From Planctomycetota bacterium (GTDB lineage Bacteria > Planctomycetota > UBA1135 > GCA-002686595), in NCBI GenBank assembly GCA_002862085.1, contig PKCK01000099.1, positions 19,490-83,489 on the forward strand: a stretch of 64,000 nucleotides of DNA. The letters are read 5' to 3'. The position numbers and the translations under genes were made by a program. Shown piece after piece: positions 38,767-49,143 of the stretch. The first letter of the stretch is position 1, and the number at the start of each line of letters is the position of its first letter. Under the pieces are notes generated by a model that searched no databases, was not told the origin of the DNA, and saw only the letters and a list, made by a program, of their open reading frames with translations.

Positions 38767-40098
38767 GTGGCTCCCCTCTCTCCGAAGAGCGCGGCGCGCC
38801 TCGAGCTGGCCCGCGCGGTCGGCGGCGGGCTCTGCGTCCCCCTGCGCTTCGCCGCGCACCTCCTGACACGGCGCAGCGAGATGGCGTCCATCCGCGCGGA
38901 CGTCGTCGCCGGAGCGGGGCGCGTGGACGAGCCGCCGACCGCGGCCCTGCCCATGAACCGGCCGCTGCGCCTCTTCGTGGGCGCGGCGGAGGCCTCCGGG
39001 GAGATCCACGCCGCCTCGCTCGTGCGCAGCGTGCGCGCGCTCGCGGCCGCGCAGGGCGCGCCGGAGCCCGTGATCACCGCGATCGGCGGGGAGCGCCTGC
39101 GCGCCCTCGGCGTCGAGCCCCTCGCCGACCCCGTGGCCCGGGCCCGCACGGGCTTCGACGGCGTGCTCGAGTCGCTCCCCTACTACGCCGGAGTCCTCGA
39201 GCGCGCCGCGGAGCACGCGCGGGACACACGGCCCGACGTCTTCGTACCCGTCGACTCTCCCGCGCTCCACGTGCCCATGGCGCGCATGGTCGGACGCCAC
39301 GGGGTCCCGGTCGTCCATCTCGTCGCGCCCCAGTACTGGGGCTGGGCGCCGTGGCGCGTGGGGGCTTACCGCCGCGCGGTCGATCTCGCGCTCACGCTGC
39401 TCCCCCACGAGCCCAGCTGGTTCGGCCGCCACCGCGTGAACACCCGTCACGTGGGGCATCCCCTGCTCGACGCGCTGGCGGACGTGCCGGTGACCCGCCC
39501 CGATCCGGCGAGCCTCACGCTCGCGATCCTCCCCGGGAGCCGCGCTGGCGTGATCGAGCGGAACCTCCCCTGGATGCTGGACGCCCTCGGCCCCCTCCGC
39601 GAGGCGGCGCCCGGGCTGGACGTCGCGGTGCTTCAGTCCACGGACGAGCATCGCGAGCTCATCGAGTCGATCTGCACCGGCCGCGCGCGACTCGAGACCG
39701 GGGACCTGCACGAACAGCTCTCCCGCGCGCGGGCCGCCTTCGCGGTCTCGGGGACGGTGCTCACGGACGTGCTGCACCACCGTCTCCCCCACGTCGTCGT
39801 CTATCGCATCGCGAAGCGCCTCGAGGAGTTCATCTACCGGCGCGTGCTGACGACGCCCTATTTCGCCTCCACGAACCTCCTCGCCGGACGCGAGGTGGTC
39901 CCCGAGCACTGCTTCCGGGGCGACGGGCCCCGGGAACTCGTGGGTCGCCAGCTGGTCGACGCGTGGCTGGACGGCCCCGCGCGCGAGGCCATGTGCGCGG
40001 GGATCGAGGACGCTGCCGCCCGGCTGGGCGGGGCCGGCGCCATCGACCGCGCCGCGAGACACGCCCTCGCTGTGGCATCGGGCGCCGCGCGGACATGA
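38767..40098 (+). CDS. lpxB: lipid-A-disaccharide synthase
   Basis: FVGAAEASGEIHAASLV, DSPALHVPMARMVGRHGVPVVHLVAPQYWGWAPWRVG, RHVGHPLLD, ILPGSRAGVIERNLPWML; GTG start at 38767 or ATG at 38953. Confidence 0.88.
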   Translation: MAPLSPKSAARLELARAVGGGLCVPLRFAAHLLTRRSEMASIRADVVAGAGRVDEPPTAALPMNRPLRLFVGAAEASGEIHAASLVRSVRALAAAQGAPEPVITAIGGERLRALGVEPLADPVARARTGFDGVLESLPYYAGVLERAAEHARDTRPDVFVPVDSPALHVPMARMVGRHGVPVVHLVAPQYWGWAPWRVGAYRRAVDLALTLLPHEPSWFGRHRVNTRHVGHPLLDALADVPVTRPDPASLTLAILPGSRAGVIERNLPWMLDALGPLREAAPGLDVAVLQSTDEHRELIESICTGRARLETGDLHEQLSRARAAFAVSGTVLTDVLHHRLPHVVVYRIAKRLEEFIYRRVLTTPYFASTNLLAGREVVPEHCFRGDGPRELVGRQLVDAWLDGPAREAMCAGIEDAAARLGGAGAIDRAARHALAVASGAART

Positions 40099-40111
40099 AA
40101 TAGCGGACGTC

Positions 40112-40864
40112 ATGTCGCAGACCGAGCCCCCTGGAGCCCGGCAGAGGCCCGAGGGCCCCTCCGAGGAGCGCGCCCGGTCGCGCGGGGAGGATTCCCTCGA
40201 TTCCGTGAATGCCACCGGGAGCCCGGAGTACGCGCCCTCTGCGATGCAGTGCGAGGCGACCCAGCTCATGACCGCGGCCCGCTCGGGCCACCGAGAGGCC
40301 TTCGAGGACCTCTTCGCGAAGGTCCGCGGCTCCGCGTTCCACGCGGCGCGGTCGCTGGTCGGCAACCACGAGGACGCCCAGGACCTCACCCAGGAAGCCT
40401 TCGTGAAGGCCTACCGGGCGCGGGAGAGCTACGACCCTGGTCAGCCCTTCCTCCCCTGGTTCCACAGGATCCTGCGCAACACCTGCTTCAGCTTCCTGCG
40501 CAAGCGCGGGCGGCTGCGGGAGCGCTCGATCCACGCCCGGGCGAACGCCCAGGACGACGGGGACGACACCTGGGAGATCCTCGACGTCCGCGCCGCATCG
40601 CCGTCGGACGGCGCCGAGGCGCGTGAGACCACGGACGTGTTCGCCCGGGCCCTCGAGCGGCTCTCGGCACGCGACCGCGAGATCATCGTGCTGCGCCACT
40701 ACCAGGAGCTCTCCTACAAGGAGATCGCGGCCGCCCTCTCGATCCCCGAGGGCACCGTGATGTCCCGCCTCTATCACGCGCGCAAGCGCCTGCGCGGGCT
40801 GCTCGCGAACCAGGTCGACGACCTCATCGACGAGGGCGGAATCGCCAGGGGCAGCAACGCATGA
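40112..40864 (+). CDS. ECF-type RNA polymerase sigma factor
   Basis: NHEDAQDLTQEAFVKAYRARESYDPGQPFLPWFHRILRNTCFSFLRKR; region 4 ELSYKEIAAALSIPEGTVMSRLYHARKRLRGLL. Confidence 0.92.
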   Translation: MSQTEPPGARQRPEGPSEERARSRGEDSLDSVNATGSPEYAPSAMQCEATQLMTAARSGHREAFEDLFAKVRGSAFHAARSLVGNHEDAQDLTQEAFVKAYRARESYDPGQPFLPWFHRILRNTCFSFLRKRGRLRERSIHARANAQDDGDDTWEILDVRAASPSDGAEARETTDVFARALERLSARDREIIVLRHYQELSYKEIAAALSIPEGTVMSRLYHARKRLRGLLANQVDDLIDEGGIARGSNA

Positions 40865-40961
40865 AGTTCCACGAGCATCGGACGACGCACCGGATGGCTC
40901 CGCTGCGCCGTCGCTCCGCGGCTCCTCCCGTGGAGGTGCGCAGCGTGGAGGGCGTCCAGAC

Positions 40962-41441
40962 ATGAGCACGTACATCGACAGGACGGCGCCCGGCGCCGGC
41001 GAAGAGGGCGCGCCGCCGCCCGACGAGCTCCTCGCCATGGCCTTCGCCGACGGTGAGCTGAGCCCCGAGGAGCGGCTCGCCTTCGAGCAGCGCATGGTCC
41101 GCGAGGAGGGCCTCGCGCGCCTGGTCTCCGAGCACATGGCTCTCGACGTGCTCGCCCGACGGGTCGCGCCGAAGGAGCCGCAGGATCACGAGTGGGAGCG
41201 CCTGCGCCTGAACCCGCTCTTCGTGGGCACCCGCTCGAGCGGGTGGGCCCTGCTCGCCCTGGGCTCGGTGACCACCCTCGCGTTGACCGTCTTCGGTGTG
41301 GCCACCAACGAGAGCCTCTCCATCCCCACCCGCGTCGGGATCCTGGGCGCCCTCCTGGGCTTCCTCCTTCTCTTCCTGACCGTGGCCGCGCGCCGCCTGC
41401 GGACCATGCCCCTGGACCCCTATCGCCACGTGGAGCGCTGA
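40962..41441 (+). CDS. putative membrane anti-sigma-factor-like protein
   Basis: N-terminal LLAMAFADGELSPEERLAFEQRM and two C-terminal TM segments; directly after the ECF sigma gene. Confidence 0.6.
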   Translation: MSTYIDRTAPGAGEEGAPPPDELLAMAFADGELSPEERLAFEQRMVREEGLARLVSEHMALDVLARRVAPKEPQDHEWERLRLNPLFVGTRSSGWALLALGSVTTLALTVFGVATNESLSIPTRVGILGALLGFLLLFLTVAARRLRTMPLDPYRHVER

Positions 41442-41450
41442 GGTGACCCG

Positions 41451-41783
41451 ATGTTGATCGTCACGACCAACGAGCTCTTCGGCTCCGAGATCGCCGAGAC
41501 CCTCGGCCTCGTCCGCGGCACCACCGTCCGCAGCAGGCACCTCGGAAGCAGCCTCATCGGCTTCATGAAGGGCCTCGTCGGCGGCGAGGTGCACGAGTAC
41601 ACCAAGATCGTCGCCGAGGCCCGCGAGGAGGCCATCGACCGCATGAAGGCCGACGCCCTCGCGCTCGGCGCCGACGCGGTCGTCGGCTTCCGCTTCGCCA
41701 CCAGCGAGGTGGCCGCGAGCGCGGCCGAGGTCGTGGCCTACGGCACGGCGGTGCGCCTCCGGTCGAACGCGGAGTCCTCGTGA
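41451..41783 (+). CDS. YbjQ/DUF74 family protein
   Basis: GLVRGTTVRSRHLGSSLIGFMKGLVGGEVHEYTKIVAEAREEAIDRMKADALALGADAVVGFRF. Confidence 0.9.
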   Translation: MLIVTTNELFGSEIAETLGLVRGTTVRSRHLGSSLIGFMKGLVGGEVHEYTKIVAEAREEAIDRMKADALALGADAVVGFRFATSEVAASAAEVVAYGTAVRLRSNAESS

Positions 41784-41802
41784 CGCCGCGCGCAGCCGGC
41801 GG

Positions 41803-42468
41803 TCAGTAGCGCGCGACGATGTCCTCGAGCGGCTTGCGTTCGAGATCGGGCACCTGGCAATCGTCCGCCGGGTAGCCGATCGGGATCAGGAGGAACGCCT
41901 TCTCGTTCTTCGGCCGCCCGAGGACCTCCCCGAGGAAGCCCATGGGGCTCGGGGTGTGGGTCAGGGTCGCGAGACCGGCGGCGTTGAGCGCCGCCAGCAG
42001 CATCCCGCTCGCGATCCCGACGGACTCCTGGGTGTAGTAGTTCTGTCCGCGGTCGCCCTCGCCGCGGTCCTCCCAGGAGTGCCTGAAGACGACGATCAGA
42101 GCGGGAGCGACCTCCAGGAACGGCTTCTCGGCGTTCGTGCCGAAGGGGCGCAGATCCTCGAGCCACTCCTCGTTCATGCGGCCCCCGTAGTTCTCGCGCT
42201 CCTCCTCCTCGGCGGCCTCACGGACCCGGCGCTTGATGTCGGGATCGGTCACGACCGCGAAGGTCCAGGGCTGCTTGTGCGCCCCGGACGGCGCGGTCCC
42301 GGCGGCCCTGATGCACTCGTCCACCACGCTCATCGGGATCGGGTCGGAGGAGAAGGCGCGCACCGAGCGGCGGCGTTCGGCCGTCTCCGCGAAGGCGCGA
42401 GCGCGCGCGAGCATGGTCTCGGGGTCGAGGCGCTCGAAGCCGAGGGGAACGAAAGGTGCGTCGGACAT
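41803..42468 (-). CDS. nitroreductase family protein
   Basis: RRSVRAFSSDPIPMSVVDECIRAAGTAPSGAHKQPWTFAVV, AAGLATLTHTPSPMGFLGEVLGRP. Confidence 0.9.
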   Translation of the reverse strand: MSDAPFVPLGFERLDPETMLARARAFAETAERRRSVRAFSSDPIPMSVVDECIRAAGTAPSGAHKQPWTFAVVTDPDIKRRVREAAEEEERENYGGRMNEEWLEDLRPFGTNAEKPFLEVAPALIVVFRHSWEDRGEGDRGQNYYTQESVGIASGMLLAALNAAGLATLTHTPSPMGFLGEVLGRPKNEKAFLLIPIGYPADDCQVPDLERKPLEDIVARY

Positions 42469-42633
42469 CGAAATGCAGGAGGGGCGGTCGAAGGGCCGGG
42501 GCGAGGAACGTGAACCGCCGCGCGCCCCGGACGTTGTCCCGATGAGGTTAGGGCGCCGCCCGAGCCGATCCAGCGCGGAGCCCTCGCCGAAGGGCTAGCC
42601 GCCGTCCCGGGTATGCCCTACGTTCCCGCCGTC

Positions 42634-44400
42634 ATGCTGAGACTGACTTCCGCCCTCCTCGTCGTCCCCGCGCTCCTCGCCCCGGTCCATGCGCTCCCGA
42701 GCGTCACGAGCGCGGCCCGGGCCGCCGCGGCCCAGGACGACCTCCCCGATCTCAAGGGCGTGCTGGACGGCACCTGCCGCTGGCTGCGCTCGACGCAGAA
42801 CCCGGCCGATGGGTCCTACGGCGGCGGGGTCGAGGGCACCGCGTGGGTGCTCTACGCGCTGGCGAAGAGTCCGCGCGCCTACGAGAGCGCCGACGGTCCC
42901 TTCGTCTCCAAGGCCATCGAGCACCTCCTGGCGCGCCAGGCCGAGGACGGTTCGATCGCCGACGAGGCCGCCGCCGCAGGCGCCCGGCTGGCCCAGACCC
43001 GCGCCGCGGCCGCCGCGCTCTCGGCCCTGGTCAGCCCGAGGACGGCTCCTGCCCTCGGCAAGGCCGTGGTCTGGCTCGGTGAACAGGGCGTGGACGAGCC
43101 CGGCCTGGACCTCCTCGAGGTCCCGGCGGAGAACGCCGATGCGCGCAAGCTCGGGCTCCGGCTGGTGGCGAGCCTCGGGGACGCGGGGCACCTCGACGGA
43201 CCTCGCGGCGCCGTCGTCGAGACAGCGCGCGTGACCGTCGCCCTCAGCTCGATCAAGAAGCAGCTCACGCCGAAGGACGCCGGGCCAGGACGCGCCGCCC
43301 AGCCCCTCCCCGGGTTCACGGCCGCGAGCCGCGCCGAGGTCGACGCAGCTGTGCTCAAGGGCGCGCGGTTCCTCCTGGCCGCCGGCGACGGCGCCCGCTG
43401 GGGCGCGCCCGGCCGCCCCGACGCCGGCCTCACCGCGATGGTGACCGGCGCGCTCCAGGCCGTCCCCGCGCCGCGGCCCGGCGACGTCCAGGCCGCGATC
43501 GACGACGCGCTCGGCTGGCTCATCACGCTCCAGGACGAGAGCGGCGCCATCCACCAGGGCCGCCTGAAGAACTACGTCACCTCCGCGGCGATCATGGCCC
43601 TCGCCGAGGATCCCGCGTACGCGGCGCAGGTCGCGCGCGCCCGCAAGTTCATCGAGAAGCTCCAGGCCGACGGCGGCGAGGGGTACTCGGAGGGCGATCT
43701 CTTCTACGGGGGCATCGGCTACGGCGGCGACGAGCGTCCGGACCTCTCGAACCTGCAGATGGCCATGGAGGCTCTCGTCGCGGCCGGTGCCACCAAGGAC
43801 GATCCGGCCATGCAGAAGGCGCTCAAGTTCCTGGAGCGCTGTCAGAACCGCTCGGAGACGAACGACATCGCGCTGACCCGCAAGGGCATCGTCATCAAGT
43901 CAGGCGACGACGGCGGCTCGGGCTACGCGCCGGGTGACTCGAAGGCGGGGTTCATCGAGCTCTCCGACGGGACCAAGGTCCCGCGGTCCTACGGGTCCAT
44001 GAGCTACGCGCTGCTCAAGGGCTTCGTGTTCGCCGGGCTGGAGCGGTCCGACCCCCGGGTCGAGGCCTGCTGGAAGTGGCTCAGCGACCACTACACCCTG
44101 GACGTCAACCCGGGCTTCCTGACGACCTCGGACCCGCTGGCTCCCTACCGCGGCCTCTTCTACTACTTCAACACGATGGCCACGGCCCTCGACGTCTACG
44201 GGGCCGAGGCGATCGTCACGCCCGACGGGGTTCGCCACGACTGGCGCGCGGAGCTCGCGGGTCGACTGATCGCCATGCAGAGCAAGACGGACGGCTCCTG
44301 GATCAACCGCAACGCCAGCGCGTGGTGGGAAGGCAACCCGCTGCTGGCCACCGCCTACAGCCTGCGCGCGCTGCGCTCGGCGCGCCCGGCCCGCGACTGA
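42634..44400 (+). CDS. secreted prenyltransferase/squalene-cyclase-repeat-like protein
   Basis: Alpha/alpha-barrel repeat text; signal peptide MLRLTSALLVVPALLAPVHA; start 42613 or 42634. Confidence 0.7.
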   Translation: MLRLTSALLVVPALLAPVHALPSVTSAARAAAAQDDLPDLKGVLDGTCRWLRSTQNPADGSYGGGVEGTAWVLYALAKSPRAYESADGPFVSKAIEHLLARQAEDGSIADEAAAAGARLAQTRAAAAALSALVSPRTAPALGKAVVWLGEQGVDEPGLDLLEVPAENADARKLGLRLVASLGDAGHLDGPRGAVVETARVTVALSSIKKQLTPKDAGPGRAAQPLPGFTAASRAEVDAAVLKGARFLLAAGDGARWGAPGRPDAGLTAMVTGALQAVPAPRPGDVQAAIDDALGWLITLQDESGAIHQGRLKNYVTSAAIMALAEDPAYAAQVARARKFIEKLQADGGEGYSEGDLFYGGIGYGGDERPDLSNLQMAMEALVAAGATKDDPAMQKALKFLERCQNRSETNDIALTRKGIVIKSGDDGGSGYAPGDSKAGFIELSDGTKVPRSYGSMSYALLKGFVFAGLERSDPRVEACWKWLSDHYTLDVNPGFLTTSDPLAPYRGLFYYFNTMATALDVYGAEAIVTPDGVRHDWRAELAGRLIAMQSKTDGSWINRNASAWWEGNPLLATAYSLRALRSARPARD

Positions 44401-44516
44401 GCGCCTCGATCCTGCGCGCGCGGTGATATCTCACCGCAGGGACGGGAGCCGCGAACCGCCGATCAAGATGCGAGGCGCGGCTCTCGCTGTGGCCGCGTGG
44501 TGGTTATCGTGCCCCC

Positions 44517-45677
44517 ATGGCGATCCAGGACGAGTTCCGCGCGCTCGACACCGTCGAGGGCTTCGCGGTCGAGGGCGGGCAGCGCGCGCCGCGGACCCTC
44601 GAGCTGGGCGAGGAGGGCATCCGCATCGCCGGGGGGCCGCTGGTGACCTGGCGCAGCGCCAGGCTCCAGAAGGACGAGGCCGACGACGCGATGCTCGTCC
44701 TCGGCCGCGGACAGGTCCTGGGCTCGACCGATCCGCGCTTCCTGAGGGCGCTCGAGGGCGCGGCCGGGAACGAGCTGGACAGAGAACTCTCGCGGCTGCA
44801 AGGACTCCCCACGGGCTGGAAGGGCGCCGGCGTGATCGGGTGCCTGGCCTTCTTCGGCGTCACGGGCTGGATCACCATGAGCGTCCCCGGGTGCTACCGC
44901 GCCGCCGTGGACAAGACGGTCGACAGCATCGGCTTCGAGACCGACGAGACCCTCGGCGAGGCCGCTCAGGGGTCCATCGACGAGCAGATGAATCTCGGCC
45001 CCGAGCTCGAGGACGAGGAGGTGCTCGCCGCTCTCGAGGCCATGGTCGAACGCCTCGCGCCGCACTTCGACGGGACCGACCACCCCGCTGATCAGGTGAA
45101 CTGGCGCATCCGCGTCGTCGAGAGCGAGACGCCCAACGCCTTCGCGCTCCCCGGAGGCTACATCACCGTCCTCACCAAGTTGATCGAGGACGCGGACAGC
45201 CCCGACATGGTGGCCGGGGTGCTCGCCCACGAGATGGCCCACGTGGTCCAGCGTCATGGGCTGAAGCGCATGGCCAACACGGTCGGGATCTACGCCGGGA
45301 CGCTCCTGATCTTCGGGGACGCCGGCGGCCTCGTCGGTATCGCTGGCCAGCTCGGCAGCATCCTGACGACGAAGTTCTACGACCGCGAGCAGGAGTCGGA
45401 GGCGGATCGCTTCGGCACGGAGGCCATGATCCGTTCCGGCCTCGACGCCGTCGCGCTCGGCCGCTTCTTCCAGCTCCTCAAGGAGGAGTACGGCGAGGCG
45501 CTTCCCCCGAACCTGAACTGGCTCAGCACCCACCCCGGCCACGACAGCAGGACGGCGGCCATCGAGGCGCTCATCGACGACGTGCACGCGGAGGAGGGCG
45601 TTCCGCGCTCGCGGCCGCTCAGGATCCGCTGGAACGACATCCGGCGCAGGGTGGGCGCGAAGGACAAGGCCGACTGA
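44517..45677 (+). CDS. M48 family metalloprotease
   Basis: VLAHEMAHVVQRHGLKRM (HExxH), NAFALPGGYITVLTKLIEDA, REQESEADRFGTEAMIRSGLD. Confidence 0.92.
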   Translation: MAIQDEFRALDTVEGFAVEGGQRAPRTLELGEEGIRIAGGPLVTWRSARLQKDEADDAMLVLGRGQVLGSTDPRFLRALEGAAGNELDRELSRLQGLPTGWKGAGVIGCLAFFGVTGWITMSVPGCYRAAVDKTVDSIGFETDETLGEAAQGSIDEQMNLGPELEDEEVLAALEAMVERLAPHFDGTDHPADQVNWRIRVVESETPNAFALPGGYITVLTKLIEDADSPDMVAGVLAHEMAHVVQRHGLKRMANTVGIYAGTLLIFGDAGGLVGIAGQLGSILTTKFYDREQESEADRFGTEAMIRSGLDAVALGRFFQLLKEEYGEALPPNLNWLSTHPGHDSRTAAIEALIDDVHAEEGVPRSRPLRIRWNDIRRRVGAKDKAD

Positions 45678-45821
45678 GCCGCATCTCACGGTCCCCTTCG
45701 AGGACCGCGCGCGCTCTCCAGCGTCTTCCCCTCGCCCGTCCTCGCCCACCGGTCGACGCCTGTTCGTGACCGCGTCCACGCCTCCGCCGCCGCACGCCTC
45801 TCACGAGGCGGAGAGGTCGCG

Positions 45822-46841
45822 TCAGACCAACGTTCGCCCGACGGCGGCTGCGACGACACGGGTCTCCGCGACGAGCGTCGCGAGTTCCCCGGGTAGCAGC
45901 GCCTGTGCGCCGTCGCTCTTCGCCTCCGCGGGACGCGGGTGGCATTCCACCGCCACGCCGTCCGCGCCCGCGGCGATGGACGCGCGGGACAGCGGCGGGA
46001 TCAGCGCGGGGATCCCGGCGGCGTGGCTCGGATCCACGATGATCGGCAGGTGGGTCCACTGGCGCAGCAGCGGCAGCACGGTCAGGTCGAGCGTGTTCCT
46101 CGTGGCCGTCTCGAAGGTCCGGATCCCCCGCTCGCAGAGAATGATCCCATCGCAGCCGTAGGCCGCGAGGTACTCCGCCGCCTGGAGCCACTCCTTGAGC
46201 GTGGCGGAGAGCCCGCGCTTGAGCATCACGGGCTTGCCCACGCCCGCGATCGCCTTGAGCAGGGTGAAGTTCTGCATGTTGCGAGCGCCGACCTGCAGGC
46301 AGTCGATGTCGTGGTCGAGGAAAGCAGGCAGCTGCGATGCGTCCATGATCTCGGAGACGACGGGCATGCCGGACGAGTCGCCCGCCGCCTTCAGGAGCCG
46401 CAGCCCCTCCTTCCCCAGCCCCTGGAACGCGTAGGGACTCGTCCGCGGCTTGAAGCCGCCGCCGCGGAGCACGTGCGCCCCCGCGCGCTTCGCGGTCTCA
46501 GCCGCCTCACCGATGATCTCCTCGCTCTCCACGCTGCAGGGCCCCGCGATCACGGCCACGCCGCGCGCTCCGAAGGGCACGCCGCTGACGTCGACGACGG
46601 TCGGCAGTTCGCGGAACGCGCGGTCGACGCGGCGCCACGAGCCGCGCGGCTTCGTGACCGAATCGACGTGCGGCAAGGCCTCGAGGCGCGCGCGCGTCTC
46701 GTCAGGCACCGGATCGACGGCCGCGAGGATGGGCCTGCGCGACTCGGGCGAGCGGGCGGTGCGGATCCCGGCGGCCTCCAGCTCGCTCACGATCCGCTGC
46801 AGCTCGGCCTCGGACGTGTCCTTCTTGAACGTGAAGATCAT
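45822..46841 (-). CDS. aroF: 3-deoxy-7-phosphoheptulonate synthase with N-terminal ferredoxin-like domain
   Basis: MIFTFKKDTSEAELQRIVSELEAAGI; VAVIAGPCSVESEEI, LRGGGFKPRTSPYAFQGLG, VGARNMQNFTLLK, VDPSHAAG. Confidence 0.95.
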   Translation of the reverse strand: MIFTFKKDTSEAELQRIVSELEAAGIRTARSPESRRPILAAVDPVPDETRARLEALPHVDSVTKPRGSWRRVDRAFRELPTVVDVSGVPFGARGVAVIAGPCSVESEEIIGEAAETAKRAGAHVLRGGGFKPRTSPYAFQGLGKEGLRLLKAAGDSSGMPVVSEIMDASQLPAFLDHDIDCLQVGARNMQNFTLLKAIAGVGKPVMLKRGLSATLKEWLQAAEYLAAYGCDGIILCERGIRTFETATRNTLDLTVLPLLRQWTHLPIIVDPSHAAGIPALIPPLSRASIAAGADGVAVECHPRPAEAKSDGAQALLPGELATLVAETRVVAAAVGRTLV

Positions 46842-47050
46842 CGCTTCGGGGCGGGCGCGGAGCCCTCGTGGATGGCTTCGAAGACCTCGGTGATGCGCGC
46901 GGCGTCGATGTCGCCGTCGGCCCGCCGCAGCAGGTCCTCGATCGAGGGCGCGCAGGCCTCGGCGCTGGGCGCCGAAGCGCACAGTTTGGCGCGCTCCTCG
47001 AGGAGGCGCAGCAGCGCGCGGTCCAGTGTGGTCAGGTGCGTGCGGAGCAT
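46838..47050 (-). CDS. short chorismate-mutase-like protein (70 aa)
   Basis: MLRTHLTTLDRALLRLLEERAKLCASA resembles AroQ helix 1; between trpA and aroF; overlaps aroF start. Confidence 0.5.
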   Translation of the reverse strand: MLRTHLTTLDRALLRLLEERAKLCASAPSAEACAPSIEDLLRRADGDIDAARITEVFEAIHEGSAPAPKR

Positions 47051-47053
47051 GGA

Positions 47054-47914
47054 TCAGGGTGCCTCGAAGCCTCCAGCAGCGCTCGCGGCGGCGACGAGCG
47101 CGGTGACGTAGCGTTCCGCCTCGGCCGCCGCGGCCGCGTCGGCCCCGGAGGGCGACGCCGCCGCCCCGGCGTGGTGGATCGCGTCCACGAGGGCCGAGCC
47201 GACGATGGCGAGCTCCGCGCGGCCGCGGAGGCTCGCCACCTGCTCCGGCGTGCGAAGGCCGAAACCGAGTCCGAGCGGGACACCCGGCGCCGCGGCGCGC
47301 ACCGCACCGAGCCAGGTGCTGGTCTCGTCGCCCACGGCGGTCGATCGACCGGTGACCCCCACGCGTCCGACCACGTACAGGAAGCCGGTCGTCCGCTCCG
47401 CGGCCTCGGCGAGCCGCTCGGGGCTCGTCGTCGGCGCGCAGAAGAGCGAGAGGGTCAGCCCTCGACCACGCGCGGCCTCCGACAGCGCGCCGGACTCCTC
47501 GACGGGGAGGTCGGGGACGAGGAGGCCATCGAAGCCCGCATCCGCGAGCTCGTCGAGACGCGCCTCGACGCCGCCGGAGAGGAGGGGGTTCAGATAGCTG
47601 AAGCAGATGAGCGGCAGCGCCCCACCGCGCGCTCGGTAGTCGCGCACGCACTGGACGACGCCGTCGAGGGTCGCGCCTCCATCGAGCGCCCGCGCAGCGG
47701 CCGCCTGGAGCACCGGACCGTCCGCGATCGGGTCGCTGAAAGGGACACCGAGCTCCACGCACGACGCCCCCGCGCGCTCCACCGCCTCGAGCAGCGAGCG
47801 GGTGCGCGCGAACCCGCCGTCCCCGGCCGTCAGATAGGGGGCGATTCCGGTGCTCCCGCTCGCGAGCAGGCGCGCGGTGGTCCGCACCAGCCGGTTCCGA
47901 TCGACGTCCGTCAC
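47054..47914 (-). CDS. trpA: tryptophan synthase alpha chain
   Basis: [58 protein letters not shown] start. Confidence 0.95.
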   Translation of the reverse strand: MTDVDRNRLVRTTARLLASGSTGIAPYLTAGDGGFARTRSLLEAVERAGASCVELGVPFSDPIADGPVLQAAAARALDGGATLDGVVQCVRDYRARGGALPLICFSYLNPLLSGGVEARLDELADAGFDGLLVPDLPVEESGALSEAARGRGLTLSLFCAPTTSPERLAEAAERTTGFLYVVGRVGVTGRSTAVGDETSTWLGAVRAAAPGVPLGLGFGLRTPEQVASLRGRAELAIVGSALVDAIHHAGAAASPSGADAAAAAEAERYVTALVAAASAAGGFEAP

Positions 47915-49140
47915 AGCCGCTCCCCCAGGACGCGCAGCACCGTGTCGAGGTCCTTGTCCCCGCGCCCGGAGAGGTTGACGAGCACGCGCTTGCCCCGGAG
48001 CTCCTCGGCGTTCTCCATGATCCACGCCACCGCGTGGCTGGTCTCGAGCGCCGGGAGGATCCCCTCGCGCTTCGCGAGCACCTGGAACGCGGCGAGGGCT
48101 GCCTCGTCGGACGCCGCGCCGTAGCGGGCGCGACCGAGGGCGTGGAGCGCCGCGTGCTCCGGCCCCACGGCCGGATAGTCGAGGCCCGCGCTGACGCTCG
48201 TGGTCTCGCGTACCTGACCGCCCCCGTCCTGGAGCAGATAGGTGTGAGTGCCGTGGAGCACTCCTGGCGAGCCGCCGCTGAAGCGCGCAGCGTGTGCACC
48301 GGTCTCGACGCCCTGGCCGCCAGCCTCCACTCCCACGAGCTCGACGTCCTCGTCGTCGAGGAAGCCGCGGAAGATCCCGATGGCGTTCGATCCGCCTCCG
48401 ACGCACGCGACGACCGCGTCGGGCCTGCCGCCGGTCCGCTCCTTCACCTGGGCGCGCGCCTCGCGTCCGATCACGCTCTGGAAGTCCGCGACGATCCTTG
48501 GGAACGGGTGCGGGCCGAGGGCGCTGCCGAGCACGTAGTGGGAGCCGTCAGGGTCCTCGACCCAGGCGCGCATCGCCTCGTCGACGGCGTCCTTGAGGGT
48601 TTGAGCCCCGCTCTCGACGAGCTCCACCCGCGCGCCGAGCAGCTTCATGCGCGACACGTTGGGCGCCTGTCGCGCGGCGTCGCGCGCCCCCATGTAGACG
48701 ACGCACTCCAGCCCGAGCCGCGCCGCCGTCGTCGCCGAAGCAACGCCGTGCTGTCCCGCGCCCGTCTCCGCGATGATCCGGGTCTTGCCCGCGCGCTTCG
48801 CGAGCAGGCACTGACCGATCGTGTTGTTGAGCTTGTGGGCCCCCGTGTGCAGGAGGTCCTCTCGCTTGAGCAGCACCTCGGCACCCACGAGCTCCGAGAG
48901 CCGAGGCGCGTCGGACAGCGGCGTCGCTCGCCCCGCATAGGTCGTGAGCAGGAGATCCAGCTCCAGCTGGAACTCGGGATCCTCGCGCGCCTCGAGCCAC
49001 GAGGTCTCGAGGTCCAGGAGGTTCTGCATGAGCGTCTCGGGGGCGAAGCAGCCCCCGAAGCCTCCGAGCAGCGAGGACGCTCCACCCGCGGGTCCGGGGA
49101 AGCGCGTGGGGACCTGGAAGTTCGATCGGGCCTGTCTCAT
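47911..49140 (-). CDS. trpB: tryptophan synthase beta chain
   Basis: [47 protein letters not shown]. Confidence 0.97.
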   Translation of the reverse strand: MRQARSNFQVPTRFPGPAGGASSLLGGFGGCFAPETLMQNLLDLETSWLEAREDPEFQLELDLLLTTYAGRATPLSDAPRLSELVGAEVLLKREDLLHTGAHKLNNTIGQCLLAKRAGKTRIIAETGAGQHGVASATTAARLGLECVVYMGARDAARQAPNVSRMKLLGARVELVESGAQTLKDAVDEAMRAWVEDPDGSHYVLGSALGPHPFPRIVADFQSVIGREARAQVKERTGGRPDAVVACVGGGSNAIGIFRGFLDDEDVELVGVEAGGQGVETGAHAARFSGGSPGVLHGTHTYLLQDGGGQVRETTSVSAGLDYPAVGPEHAALHALGRARYGAASDEAALAAFQVLAKREGILPALETSHAVAWIMENAEELRGKRVLVNLSGRGDKDLDTVLRVLGERL

Positions 49141-49143
49141 GGT

